DNA from: Undibacterium hunanense | GTDB lineage: Bacteria > Pseudomonadota > Gammaproteobacteria > Burkholderiales > Burkholderiaceae_D | Assembly: GCF_014284335.1 (NCBI RefSeq) | Contig: NZ_JACOGF010000007.1 | Coordinates: forward strand, 124,001-188,000 | Direction of reading: 5' to 3' | DNA length: 64,000 nucleotides | Shown: one piece after another, positions 46,158-54,345 of the stretch | Position numbering within the stretch: the stretch's first letter is position 1 | Layout: every line of letters begins with the position of its first letter | Notes under the pieces: model-generated | The model's database searches: none | The model's input: only the letters and a program-made list of their open reading frames with translations | Told to the model about the DNA's origin: nothing | Program-made: the position numbers and the translations under genes

Positions 46158-46247
46158 TGCACCATTTCATTGCAAGCAAATTGGGTCGGCAGGTGCTCTC
46201 GATTGCTCTTTTAACTTTAGCTTAAAAATCGCGTTGTCTGGAGTGAT

Positions 46248-46997
46248 ATGAAAACAGTAGTCAATAATAAAAGAGGGAAGTTATCAGTTCTGGCTTTGAG
46301 TCTGCTGGCTGGCGTGCTGCTGAATACAGCATGTCAAAAAAGCCCTTCAGAGACAGCCGCGAGTACACCAGAAACACCGGCCTCCACTGCGCCCATGCCT
46401 ACAGGTCTGGTAAAAAATCCGGTAAAACACTCTGACACGGCAGACGTCACCAAGTGGATGGACATGGCGTCAAACAAAACGCCAGCACAGATAGCTAAAG
46501 AAGAAAAAGCAGCGAAGGATGCCAAAGAAGCGAAGGCAGCAGCAGATGCAAAAGCTGCAGCAGACGCGAAAGCGGCAGCGGATGCCAAATTACTGGCAGC
46601 CAAAGCGCGTGAACCTGTGAGGGTGGCACCGGCTGTGGTAGCAGCACCGGTTGCGACCAAACCTGTTGATATCCCTGCCCCCGTTGTCGCAGCTGCGGCA
46701 CCCAAGCCTGCTGCGCCAGCACCGGCACCAGTAGAAAACAATGTGTTGAAAGTCGTTTCCAGTGTTCAGCCCAAATACCCTAACGGCGCAGTACGTGCCG
46801 GTGTCACTTCCGGTGTGGTGAGTGCCCGTGTACATATCGATGCCGACGGCAAAGTGTCACAAGTGGATATTGTAAAAGCGAATCCACCCAAGCATTTTGA
46901 CAAGGAAGTGATTGCTGCTGCATCGCAGTGGAAATATGCACCCATTTCCAAACCGCAAACGACCATGCTGGAATTTAATTTCAAGCTGGATAATTAA
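46248..46997 (+). CDS. TonB C-terminal-domain protein (energy-transducer-like)
   Basis: A 249-residue envelope protein. An N-terminal hydrophobic segment (LSVLALSLLAGVLLNTAC) follows NNKRGK. It may be an uncleaved inner-membrane anchor as in TonB, or a lipoprotein signal with a non-standard lipobox (Asn at -3). Next come a TolA-like helical run with three AAADAK repeats (~92-112) and a Pro/Ala/Val-rich spacer (~120-162). The last ~90 residues form a TonB C-terminal domain (VQPKYPNGAVRAGVTSG, VHIDADGKV, QWKYAP). No exbB or exbD gene is adjacent. It may energise outer-membrane receptors or have a structural role. Confidence 0.8.
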   Translation: MKTVVNNKRGKLSVLALSLLAGVLLNTACQKSPSETAASTPETPASTAPMPTGLVKNPVKHSDTADVTKWMDMASNKTPAQIAKEEKAAKDAKEAKAAADAKAAADAKAAADAKLLAAKAREPVRVAPAVVAAPVATKPVDIPAPVVAAAAPKPAAPAPAPVENNVLKVVSSVQPKYPNGAVRAGVTSGVVSARVHIDADGKVSQVDIVKANPPKHFDKEVIAAASQWKYAPISKPQTTMLEFNFKLDN

Positions 46998-47075
46998 ACG
47001 CTGAAACGCACAAGATGAGCGCAAAATAATAGCGCATCACTTCTGCAAGCCTGTCTGCTGTTCGTCTTACTATAG

Positions 47076-47094
47076 TCGCCCCTGACCGGGGCGA
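47076..47094. terminator. Hairpin between convergent TonB-domain and tcdA genes
   Basis: TCGCCCC and GGGGCGA (7 bp) enclose a five-base loop, followed by TTATT on the plus strand. It is 79 bases after the TonB-domain gene's stop and 31 bases from the convergent tcdA stop. Confidence 0.6.
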
Positions 47095-47124
47095 TTATTC
47101 ATTCTGCGTTCAGGAATTCTGTGT

Positions 47125-47946
47125 TCAAGGTTCAGTTGTTGCCAGCTTGCGCAAGACCTGGGCTGCAGCCATCAGGCCGAAAGAGGCGGTGACAACGATG
47201 GAAGAACCAAAACCGGCACAGTTAAGGCCGGTAACACCCGGATTGGTGTCAGCACTGGTATTAGTATTGGCATCGGCCCCGACTTCACACACTTCTGCCG
47301 TTTCCGGCATGCTGAGCACTTCCATGGAAAATACGGCATCGATACCGAATTTGCTTTTTGCACCGCGCGGAAAACCGTAATTCTGGCGCAGGCGCTTGCG
47401 CACCAGGGCCAGCAAGGGTTCCTGTTCAGTACGGGACAAATCACGGATTTCGATTTTACCCGGATCAGTCTGGCCACCGGCAGCACCAATGGTAATGAGC
47501 GGTATGGCATGCTGACGGCAATAGGCGATCAGGGCGGTTTTAGCCTTCACATTATCGATGGCATCAATCACGTAATCAAAACCGGGCTTGCCCAGCATGA
47601 CATCCAGATTGTCTGGTGTGACGAAATCTTCTACCTGGTGGACCTGGCAATACGGATTGATCAGGGCGATGCGTTCTGCCAGCGCCGTCACCTTGGCCTT
47701 GCCTATGGTGTCGGTGTTGGCCTGTATCTGGCGGTTGATATTCGATTCGGCGACGTTATCGAGATCAATCATGCTGATCTGGCCTATCGCACTGCGCGCC
47801 AGTGCTTCCACCACCCAGGAGCCGACCCCGCCCACCCCGATGACACAGACATGAGCCTGTCTGAAACGTTCCAGCGCAGCAGCACCATACAGGCGGGCAA
47901 TGCCACCAAAGCGACGGTCAAAATCGATATCTGTTTCTTGTTGCAT
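47125..47946 (-). CDS. tcdA: tRNA threonylcarbamoyladenosine dehydratase TcdA (CsdL)
   Basis: A ~273-residue ThiF/E1-like enzyme that uses ATP to cyclise t6A to ct6A at position 37 of ANN-decoding tRNAs. Visible features are the N-terminal RFGGIARLYG, nucleotide-binding GVGGVGSWVVEALARS, IDLDNVAESNINRQ, DAIDNVKAK and the C-terminal GVTGLNCAGFGSS. A start at 47946 (MQQETDIDFDRRFGG) matches the family. An open frame to 48033 would add 29 residues with no family support. It stands alone, divergent from the hemerythrin gene. Confidence 0.92.
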   Translation of the reverse strand: MQQETDIDFDRRFGGIARLYGAAALERFRQAHVCVIGVGGVGSWVVEALARSAIGQISMIDLDNVAESNINRQIQANTDTIGKAKVTALAERIALINPYCQVHQVEDFVTPDNLDVMLGKPGFDYVIDAIDNVKAKTALIAYCRQHAIPLITIGAAGGQTDPGKIEIRDLSRTEQEPLLALVRKRLRQNYGFPRGAKSKFGIDAVFSMEVLSMPETAEVCEVGADANTNTSADTNPGVTGLNCAGFGSSIVVTASFGLMAAAQVLRKLATTEP

Positions 47947-48157
47947 GTTGAAGAGCTGGCCAATAAGCCTGACAGTAAGAGCAGGCGCTATTTTACTTGA
48001 AGCAGCCTGTCGCCGTTTTACATTCCATACCATTGTTATCTGAAATGAAAGATCTGCCCGGGCATTTGCTCAGCCATGTTGATATGTCGCAAGCGTGTGT
48101 GCCGTGTCTATTGCATAATAAGGGCAGGAAGCACGAGCCGCATTTTTGCCACCCAAC

Positions 48158-48712
48158 ATGGACAACAGCATGAACACCTTATTCGACAGCGCACCAGGAT
48201 TTGATCAGCCCCTGGCAGTTCTCAAGCATTGCCATGACCGCATACGCAAGCAACTGGCAACCCTGAGCAAATTGGGCACGCACCTGGCCGGGCATGGCGC
48301 GGACGAAGAAGCCAGGCAGGCGGCGCAGGCAGTATTGAATTATTTCACCAAAGCCGCCCCTTTGCATCATGATGATGAGGAAGTGAATCTGTTGCCGGAA
48401 CTGAAGCGGACTGCCAAAGAAGACGATGCAGCCCTGCTGGCCAGGCTGGCACCCACGATTCTTGACCAGCATGGCATCATGAATACCCAGTGGCAGCAAC
48501 TGGAAAAACAATTGCGTGTCATCGTCGCAAGCGCAGACTGCGCCCCGGCCAGTCTGTCGGCCACCGATGTGCAGGCATTCAATGCCCTTTATGATGAACA
48601 CATGCAGATTGAAGAAACACATATCGCTCCCATGGCAAAGCGCCTGTTTTCTGCCGCGCAGATGGCAGACCTTGGGGCCGCCATGCAGGCACGCCGGGGT
48701 ATCAAGACCTGA
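48158..48712 (+). CDS. Hemerythrin HHE-domain protein
   Basis: A ~184-residue cytoplasmic protein with a four-helix hemerythrin-like fold. Probable iron ligands lie in LKHCHDRIR, LHHDDEEVNLLP, DQHGIMNTQW and YDEHMQIEETHIAP. Such proteins bind a di-iron centre and are linked to oxygen, NO or iron-sulfur repair, but this one's role is unknown. The ATG at 48158 or 48170 (MNTLFDSAPGF) is possible. The pdxH gene follows after 41 bases. Confidence 0.87.
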   Translation: MDNSMNTLFDSAPGFDQPLAVLKHCHDRIRKQLATLSKLGTHLAGHGADEEARQAAQAVLNYFTKAAPLHHDDEEVNLLPELKRTAKEDDAALLARLAPTILDQHGIMNTQWQQLEKQLRVIVASADCAPASLSATDVQAFNALYDEHMQIEETHIAPMAKRLFSAAQMADLGAAMQARRGIKT

Positions 48713-48753
48713 ATTCTGCTTTGCTCAATTTATCTAAATAATCAAGGAAAAAC

Positions 48754-49398
48754 ATGTCCATCGCTGATATACGTACCGACTACCGCCAGGCCAGCCTGTC
48801 CGAGTCGGATGTGAGTGCCGACCCCTTTACCCAGTTTGCCAACTGGTTCGACCAGGCCCTGAAAGCCGATGTAGCCGAACCGAATGCCATGACTTTGTCT
48901 ACAGTGAATGCAGAGGGTCGTCCCAGTTCACGGATAGTGCTGATCAAGGAATTCGATCAGCGCGGTTTTTCCTGGTTCACCAATTATGAAAGTGCCAAGG
49001 GCCAGGACATGGCACACAATCCGCATGTCGCCCTGCTGTTTTTCTGGACTGCGCTGGAACGGCAGGTGCGTATAGAAGGCCGTATAGAGAAATTGACGGA
49101 TGCCGAAAACGATGCCTACTTCTTCAGCCGCCCGCTGGGTAGTCAGCAGGGTGCGCATGCGTCGCAACAAAGCCAGCCTATTGCCAGCCGCGACGTGCTG
49201 GAACAGCAACTGGCTGCTGTCGTCAGTCAGTTCGGGGATACCCCGCCAAGACCGGCGCATTGGGGTGGCTACCGTCTGGTGCCAGACAGAATCGAATTCT
49301 GGCAAGGCCGCAGCTCGCGCCTGCATGACCGCATCGTCTACACCCGCAATACTGGTGATATCGACGATAACTGGAGTATCGTGCGTCTGCAACCTTAA
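48754..49398 (+). CDS. pdxH: Pyridoxamine 5'-phosphate oxidase
   Basis: A 214-residue FMN enzyme making pyridoxal phosphate from PNP or PMP. Family motifs are [33 protein letters not shown], the R-x-EG block [28 protein letters not shown] and the C-terminal [16 protein letters not shown]...LHDRIVY ending in WSIVRLQP. The length is normal. AAGGAAA lies upstream of the ATG. No functional link with the neighbours is evident. Confidence 0.96.
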   Translation: MSIADIRTDYRQASLSESDVSADPFTQFANWFDQALKADVAEPNAMTLSTVNAEGRPSSRIVLIKEFDQRGFSWFTNYESAKGQDMAHNPHVALLFFWTALERQVRIEGRIEKLTDAENDAYFFSRPLGSQQGAHASQQSQPIASRDVLEQQLAAVVSQFGDTPPRPAHWGGYRLVPDRIEFWQGRSSRLHDRIVYTRNTGDIDDNWSIVRLQP

Positions 49399-49479
49399 GA
49401 ACACCCGTCTGCAAGGCCTCGATTTTGGCGGCGGTCTTGCGGAGCATGGTATTCTCGGTGTTTTTTTATCATTTCGCCG

Positions 49480-50616
49480 ATGCCCATGCAGAAGAAAAAA
49501 ATCTTGTTATTAAGCGTTTCCGCTGGTGCCGGTCATAAGCGGGCCGCCGAGGCAATACGGGCAACGGCATTGCAACAGTCTGAAGAACTGGAAGTCAGTC
49601 ACCTTGATGTGATGGATTTTGTGACTGCAGGTTTTCGTAAAGTCTATACGGATTTTTATATCAAGCTGGTCAACAAGGCACCGACCTTGTGGGGCTATCT
49701 TTACCATGCGACGAATGAGGCACAGGCTGACGGCACCATGGAAAAACTCCGGCGTGGCATAGAGCGCCTGAATGCGCGGCCACTGCTACAGGCAATTGCC
49801 GATTTCCAGCCGGATGTGATCATCTGCACGCATTTTTTACCTGCAGAAATGCTGTCGCGCTTGCTGCGCAAGGAAAGACTGCATTGCCCGGTGTGGGTAC
49901 AGGTTACCGATTTTGATCTGCACCGCATGTGGGTGCATGAACACATGGCCGGCTATTTTGCCGCCAGTGAAGAAGTCGCTGACCGCATGCGGGCAAATGG
50001 TATCGCTGCCGGACAGATTCATGTGACCGGCATTCCCATCATGCCCGCCTTCACCCAGCACCTTGACCGGACTGTCTGTGCCCGCGAATTTGGTCTGGAC
50101 CCGGCATGCCAGACCTTCATGCTGATGGGTGGTGGCGCGGGCCTGGGCGGACTGGACAAAGTGGCAGAACGCCTGTTGTCGCTACCAGGACATTTCCAGC
50201 TGATAGTACTGGCCGGTAATAACGCACCTGCCCTGCACGCCTTGCAACAACTGGCACAGCGCTATCCTGGCCGTCTTTTGCCCCAGGGATTTACGGACAA
50301 GGTGGAACGCCTGATGGCTTGCTCTGATCTGGTGATCACCAAGCCGGGTGGCCTGACAACCTCGGAATGCCTGGCCATGGGTTTGCCCATGATAGTCAAT
50401 TCACCGATACCCGGGCAGGAAGAACGCAATGCCGATTTCTTGCTGGAACAGGGTGTGGCAATGAAGGCGTATGATGATGTCAGCCTGACGTACCGGGTCA
50501 ATTATCTGTTGCAGCACCCTGACAAACTCAGGGACATGCATGACAAGGCCAGGGCATTGGGCAAACCCCATGCCGCCAGCCAGGTCTTGCAGCAGATTCT
50601 GGGCCAGGCATCATAA
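49480..50616 (+). CDS. GT28-family glycosyltransferase, MGDG-synthase/UgtP-like
   Basis: A 378-residue peripheral membrane enzyme. The opening ILLLSVSAGAGHKRAAEAI is the MGDG-synthase N-terminal motif, followed by YHATNEAQAD, ICTHFLPAEML and DFDLHRMWVHE. The donor-binding half has MGGGAGLGGLDKVAE and KPGGLTTSECLAMGLPM, typical of UDP-sugar-dependent GT28 enzymes that glycosylate diacylglycerol. It should make a glycolipid at the inner membrane. ATG 49480 and 49486 are both possible. It begins a four-gene run with a membrane protein, a Cys-phosphatase and a START-like protein at short spacings. Confidence 0.87.
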   Translation: MPMQKKKILLLSVSAGAGHKRAAEAIRATALQQSEELEVSHLDVMDFVTAGFRKVYTDFYIKLVNKAPTLWGYLYHATNEAQADGTMEKLRRGIERLNARPLLQAIADFQPDVIICTHFLPAEMLSRLLRKERLHCPVWVQVTDFDLHRMWVHEHMAGYFAASEEVADRMRANGIAAGQIHVTGIPIMPAFTQHLDRTVCAREFGLDPACQTFMLMGGGAGLGGLDKVAERLLSLPGHFQLIVLAGNNAPALHALQQLAQRYPGRLLPQGFTDKVERLMACSDLVITKPGGLTTSECLAMGLPMIVNSPIPGQEERNADFLLEQGVAMKAYDDVSLTYRVNYLLQHPDKLRDMHDKARALGKPHAASQVLQQILGQAS

Positions 50617-50627
50617 GCAGGGACAAG

Positions 50628-51116
50628 ATGATGAAATCTTCATTCAAATCCTTTGTGCTGACATTTGCGTTCGCCGTTTTACTGGCTGTGTTTTTTGCCC
50701 AGGTAGAAATACAGATAGAGGGCAGTGCAGGCTGGGCCGCCAACCTGCCGACCTGGCGCATAGAAAAACACTGGCTGCTGGATATTTTTTGGGGTGGACG
50801 CGCCATGACGGGCTACCATGCCTGGGTGTTTCCCTTCATCGCCCTGTTCTTCCATTTTCCCTTTGTCATGATGCAGCAATGGACGGGGAAGCTGGAATGC
50901 CGTGCCATCGCCAATATCATCACCTTCTGGATAGTCGAAGATTTCATGTGGTTTATCCTGAACCCGGCCTATGGATTTGCCCGCTTTAATCCAGTGGAAG
51001 TGAAATGGCATGTTCACTGGTTGCTGGGCTTTCCGGTTGATTATCTGCTGGGCCTGATCGCAGGTTTTTTTCTTTATCGTTTTTCATACAAGACACATGC
51101 GCAAGTACAAACTTAA
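50628..51116 (+). CDS. Four-helix inner-membrane protein, unknown
   Basis: A 162-residue integral membrane protein that I do not recognise. Four hydrophobic segments are visible: ~8-25 (FVLTFAFAVLLAVFFA), ~62-82 (AWVFPFIALFFHFPFV), ~95-112 (IANIITFWIVEDFMWFIL) and ~130-150 (LLGFPVDYLLGLIAGFFLY). Conserved-looking polar residues within helices (E104, D105, H-x-H in WHVHW) could be functional. It lies 11 bases after the glycosyltransferase gene and overlaps the phosphatase gene by 20 bases, which indicates translational coupling. Confidence 0.75.
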   Translation: MMKSSFKSFVLTFAFAVLLAVFFAQVEIQIEGSAGWAANLPTWRIEKHWLLDIFWGGRAMTGYHAWVFPFIALFFHFPFVMMQQWTGKLECRAIANIITFWIVEDFMWFILNPAYGFARFNPVEVKWHVHWLLGFPVDYLLGLIAGFFLYRFSYKTHAQVQT

Positions 51117-51699
51117 GCCAAAGTCGAAACCTCTACTGCAACTGTTACTGGGATGCATGGCAGCACTCAGCATCAGTTTGTCATCATCCTCCGCCATCGC
51201 TGAAGAGGCCCGCCCTGCCGCATGGGCCAGCCCGGTAGCCGCTACACAGAACCTGTTTCGCGTAACACCGGTGTTTTATCGCAGCGCCCAATTGCAAAGC
51301 AAGGACCTGGCGCTATTGCAGTCTCTGGGTATCAAAACGGTGGTCAGCCTGCGGTCCTTCCACTCTGATGAGGAAGTGCTGAAAAATTCCGGTATCCGCC
51401 TGCAACGCATAGGCATCAATACCTGGGATATCAACGACAAGAATGTGATTGCCGCCCTGCGCGCCTTGCAGGCAGCCGAGAAGGATGGCCCGGTACTATT
51501 GCACTGCATGCATGGTGCCGACCGTACCGGACTGGTGACGGCCATGTACCGCATCCTTAACCAGGGCTGGACCAGGGACCAGGCACTGGAAGAGTTGACC
51601 AAAGGTGGTTATGGCTACCATAGCATGTGGAAAAATATTCCCGATTATCTGCGTAAGGTGGATATCGATAAAATTCGTCAAGCTGTAGTTCAACCATGA
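51097..51699 (+). CDS. Exported dual-specificity / tyrosine-type phosphatase
   Basis: A 200-residue Cys-phosphatase. A long basic N-terminus and hydrophobic stretch (LLQLLLGCMAALSISLSSSSAIA) suggest export to the periplasm. The P-loop HCMHGADRTG (C-x5-R) is intact, with the general-acid region near NTWDINDKN. DSP-like enzymes of this size in bacteria act on phosphoproteins, inositol phosphates or phosphatidylglycerol phosphate. In this lipid-type operon a lipid phosphate is a reasonable guess. It overlaps both neighbours: 20 bases with the membrane protein gene and 4 bases with the START-like gene. Confidence 0.85.
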   Translation: MRKYKLKPKSKPLLQLLLGCMAALSISLSSSSAIAEEARPAAWASPVAATQNLFRVTPVFYRSAQLQSKDLALLQSLGIKTVVSLRSFHSDEEVLKNSGIRLQRIGINTWDINDKNVIAALRALQAAEKDGPVLLHCMHGADRTGLVTAMYRILNQGWTRDQALEELTKGGYGYHSMWKNIPDYLRKVDIDKIRQAVVQP

Positions 51700-52328
51700 G
51701 TTTAATCATGATATCGACCAAGAAGTTTACAAGACATGCGCTGGTATGCAGTCTGCTGGCCATTACACAGATACAGACACAGGCAGGGGCCGCGCAACTG
51801 GATGTCAGCAAATTCAATGACACCGACGTGCAATTGCTGGACCAGAGCAAGCCCGACAGCAACGGCAAAACCTTTGTCGCAGGCACCATCTTGAATGCAC
51901 CAGTCAGCAAGGTATGCGCTATATTGCAGGCGTATGAAGATTATCCCAGCTTCATGCCGAATACCGCCAAAGCCAAAGTCGCACGCCAGCCAGATGAGTC
52001 TGCACTGGTAGATTTCACCCTGAATCTGCCGCTGGGCAAAGTGAAAAAATATCGCCTGAAAATGATGCCAAAGGCCAGCCTGGCCACTTGTTACCTGAGC
52101 TGGAAATTACAGCCATGGGAAGGCTTGAAACAGGAAGAAACCATTGCAGATACCAGCGGCTATTGGGACTTGACGACAGTGGCAGGCAATCCCAATAAAA
52201 CAGTGGTCAGATACCAGGTCTTTACCGACCCGGGCCCGGTACCCATGGGACTGGGCTGGATCGTTGACAGCATGAGCAAGGACAGCATACCCAAGATGAT
52301 GGATGCATTGAGAAACAAGCTGCGCTGA
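51696..52328 (+). CDS. Exported START/SRPBCC-domain protein
   Basis: A 210-residue protein with a signal peptide (LVCSLLAITQIQTQAGA). The rest matches the START/polyketide-cyclase fold: an N-terminal strand (GKTFVAGTILNAP), a helix ending YEDYPSFMPNTAKAK, central strands and a long C-terminal helix (SMSKDSIPKMMDALRNKL). This fold binds hydrophobic ligands such as lipids. The ATGA overlap with the phosphatase gene shows coupling. It completes the operon begun by the glycosyltransferase. The ligand is unknown. Confidence 0.82.
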   Translation: MSLIMISTKKFTRHALVCSLLAITQIQTQAGAAQLDVSKFNDTDVQLLDQSKPDSNGKTFVAGTILNAPVSKVCAILQAYEDYPSFMPNTAKAKVARQPDESALVDFTLNLPLGKVKKYRLKMMPKASLATCYLSWKLQPWEGLKQEETIADTSGYWDLTTVAGNPNKTVVRYQVFTDPGPVPMGLGWIVDSMSKDSIPKMMDALRNKLR

Positions 52329-52360
52329 TCGCCATCCCCTTATCCTCTTCTTCCTGCAAT

Positions 52361-52392
52361 AAAAAAACGGGGAACCCAGGGTTCCCCGTTTT
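52361..52392. terminator. Bidirectional terminator between convergent genes
   Basis: AAAACGGGGAACCC (52364-52377) and GGGTTCCCCGTTTT (52379-52392) form a perfect 14-bp stem around one formal loop base. A-runs and T-runs on both sides let it serve the START-like gene (plus) and the membrane gene at 52418 (minus). Confidence 0.88.
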
Positions 52393-52417
52393 GGCATCTG
52401 CTGCGTATTTTCTGAGC

Positions 52418-53443
52418 TTAAGTCTCCGCAGTATAGCCAGCCTTGGGATCATCGGACGCGACCTTGGCGCCATCCGGCGCAGCCTTGCCCTGTTGCTCAG
52501 GGATTTTGAAGCCTGCGTAAGTACCGGCACTCATCCCCAGCAATGTCAGGATATTGCCATCAAACAAGGGCATATCGAAGTGCTGTATCACGTAGACCAG
52601 GAACAACACGCCAATCAGGACATTGAATACCAGCATCTGGAAACGATGCAGGGTCAGACCCTGGCTGTCGCTGAGGACGTCTTTAAAGAAGCCTTTGCTT
52701 TCACCAAACTGGTTTTGCTTGCTGACATCCACACCAGCCGCTGTCAGGTAAGTAGCGCTGCCTATGCCAAGCAAACCCAGGGCCTGCGGTGAAATAGTAG
52801 GAATGCCTTCAGCCACTATCCACAGCCAGATATACGATACCAGCACAATGAAGAACCACCACGCCATTTGTACCCGCGCCAGACTGAAAGTACGTTCACC
52901 GACCGCGGCAGAGGAGCTGTCACGCAGCAGGCCAGAATCCCGTCCCAGCCGGAACAGGGCATAGCCAACAATAGCGATAAACCCAAAACCAAATAAAACA
53001 CAAATCGGCTTCAGTACCTGGAAACGCAAGACTCCGCTTGTCAGGATGGCGGTGCTGCCACCATTTTTGAAACTGACGTTGAACGGCAAGTCCCGATGGT
53101 AATTGTGCCGCATTTCCTGCCAGGGAGAACCCATCAGGGATTCACGTTCCAGCGCCGAATTACCTGTATCTGCCTGTGGCAAATGAAAAACCAGCTTGTT
53201 CATGACAGGATCAGGATTGCAATCTTTCAGTTTCCGTTGACTGAGTATGCCATTGATACGCAGTTCAACCAGATCGAACTGGTCAGTTGCCAGAGAGGCG
53301 CAAACACCAGCAGCGGGAATGTCGATATCCCCGCTGAGATCAATTTCTATCGGCCCACCAGGTTTGACGGCCTCATTTGCCTGTACCAGTCCCGCGCACA
53401 GAAGCAGCGTACACATCAGCATTTTTTTTAACAGGAGCGGCAT
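52418..53443 (-). CDS. Exported multi-pass membrane protein, unknown, paired with a lysozyme
   Basis: A 341-residue protein with a signal peptide (MLMCTLLLCAGLVQA), a ~125-residue extracytoplasmic region and about five transmembrane helices. The C-terminal half (LARVQMAWWFFIVL, LGLLGIGSATYLTAAGVD, GFFKDVLSDSQGLTLHRFQML, LTLLGMSAGTYAGFK) is a pattern that I have met in bacterial membrane proteins of unknown role. The internal GIGSATY/GMSAGTY similarity suggests a duplicated two-helix unit. It lies 12 bases downstream of the GH24 lysozyme gene on the same strand, which hints at a shared cell-wall or lysis-like job. No function is assigned. Confidence 0.75.
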   Translation of the reverse strand: MPLLLKKMLMCTLLLCAGLVQANEAVKPGGPIEIDLSGDIDIPAAGVCASLATDQFDLVELRINGILSQRKLKDCNPDPVMNKLVFHLPQADTGNSALERESLMGSPWQEMRHNYHRDLPFNVSFKNGGSTAILTSGVLRFQVLKPICVLFGFGFIAIVGYALFRLGRDSGLLRDSSSAAVGERTFSLARVQMAWWFFIVLVSYIWLWIVAEGIPTISPQALGLLGIGSATYLTAAGVDVSKQNQFGESKGFFKDVLSDSQGLTLHRFQMLVFNVLIGVLFLVYVIQHFDMPLFDGNILTLLGMSAGTYAGFKIPEQQGKAAPDGAKVASDDPKAGYTAET

Positions 53444-53455
53444 CTTGTTCTCTCT

Positions 53456-53974
53456 TCAGTTAGTTACTGGCAATACAAACAAAGCGCGTTCAGCGGCGCG
53501 ACGTGTGACCAGTCCTGGCAGTGTCTTGCCGCCGGCCATGGTCCAGCGACCAAACTGGTCAGCGGCCCCTGCCCTGTCATTCGCATTGAGTTTTTTCAGA
53601 AGTGTGGAACTTCTCAGATTGCCTATACCCAGATTAAAAGTAAAACTGGTCAGCGCACCATATTCATTGTCGTTCAGGGCCACCGTCACCACGGACAGCA
53701 CGTCACGACCTGCACTCATCAGATCCGTCTGCAACAGAGTGGTAGCCTGCGCCAGGGTAATGCCGTCCGGATACAGAGCTTTCACTTGCAGACTATCTGC
53801 CTGCCCTTTCAGGAAACGCCCCTGATAGGTGATGGCATGGCCCCAGCCTATGGTCCAGATATTCACGGGGTCGAGATAGGGGTCGATATTGCTGGTGGCT
53901 GGATTGCCGTCTGGTATGCCTTCAAACTGTTTGACCAGATTAACGGTTGCCTGATTCACTTCACGAAGCGCCAT
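53456..53974 (-). CDS. GH24 phage-type lysozyme
   Basis: A 172-residue muramidase of the T4/lambdoid lysozyme family (GH24), cleaving peptidoglycan between MurNAc and GlcNAc. Catalytic Glu is in VKQFEGIPDG, followed by YLDPVNIWTIGWGHA with the usual Asp/Thr pair. FTFNLGIGNLRSSTLL and RRAAERALF are family marks. No signal peptide is seen, so export needs another route. AGGGAG lies upstream of the ATG. The neighbour is a multi-pass membrane protein rather than a holin/spanin set, so it may be a domesticated phage gene. Confidence 0.9.
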   Translation of the reverse strand: MALREVNQATVNLVKQFEGIPDGNPATSNIDPYLDPVNIWTIGWGHAITYQGRFLKGQADSLQVKALYPDGITLAQATTLLQTDLMSAGRDVLSVVTVALNDNEYGALTSFTFNLGIGNLRSSTLLKKLNANDRAGAADQFGRWTMAGGKTLPGLVTRRAAERALFVLPVTN

Positions 53975-54042
53975 TTTTTTCTCCCTGTTATTGGCATGGG
54001 TAAGCCATGCAAGGATGAAAAGCAGAGTGAACCTGATTCTTG

Positions 54043-54180
54043 GAACCTGTTTACGATCTTACTGCGCGAGTGTGATCGGGGCTCATGTGCTGCTCAAAAT
54101 GCTCATGTACTACAAGTACATTCCGCTTTTTGCGCTGCTCTTCACCCCGCTGACGCTCGCTACAGATCGTAAACAGGTTC
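54043..54180. repeat. 138-bp palindromic element of a second, similarly built family
   Basis: Perfect 17-bp ends GAACCTGTTTACGATCT and AGATCGTAAACAGGTTC enclose a core centred on ATGTACT-ACA-AGTACAT. The plan (long terminal inverted repeats around a GTACT..AGTAC palindrome) is that of the TAGGACTTACGC family, but the sequence differs. It lies upstream of the lysozyme gene. The rest of the 371-bp gap (53975-54345) holds nothing recognisable. Confidence 0.85.
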
Positions 54181-54345
54181 TCGGATCAGTAATTACCAAC
54201 TGCATTCAGAACCTATGCACAGACTGGGAGAATAATATCAAATAAACAAACAAGTATGACAATTTTTTAAGTTATCTGTAGCGATACTCAAATGCATGCT
54301 CGTGTGGCAAGGCAAACCCGTGGCGGGCAGGTATCATGCCTGGTT

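Noticed and set aside
46051-46251. 66-codon frame starting with TTG upstream of the TonB-domain gene
   Set aside because: It runs through several hairpins, lacks a Shine-Dalgarno sequence and overlaps the next start; better read as noncoding.
53786-54172. 128-codon plus-strand frame over the lysozyme gene and repeat
   Set aside because: Antisense to the lysozyme and continuing into the palindrome; no protein features.
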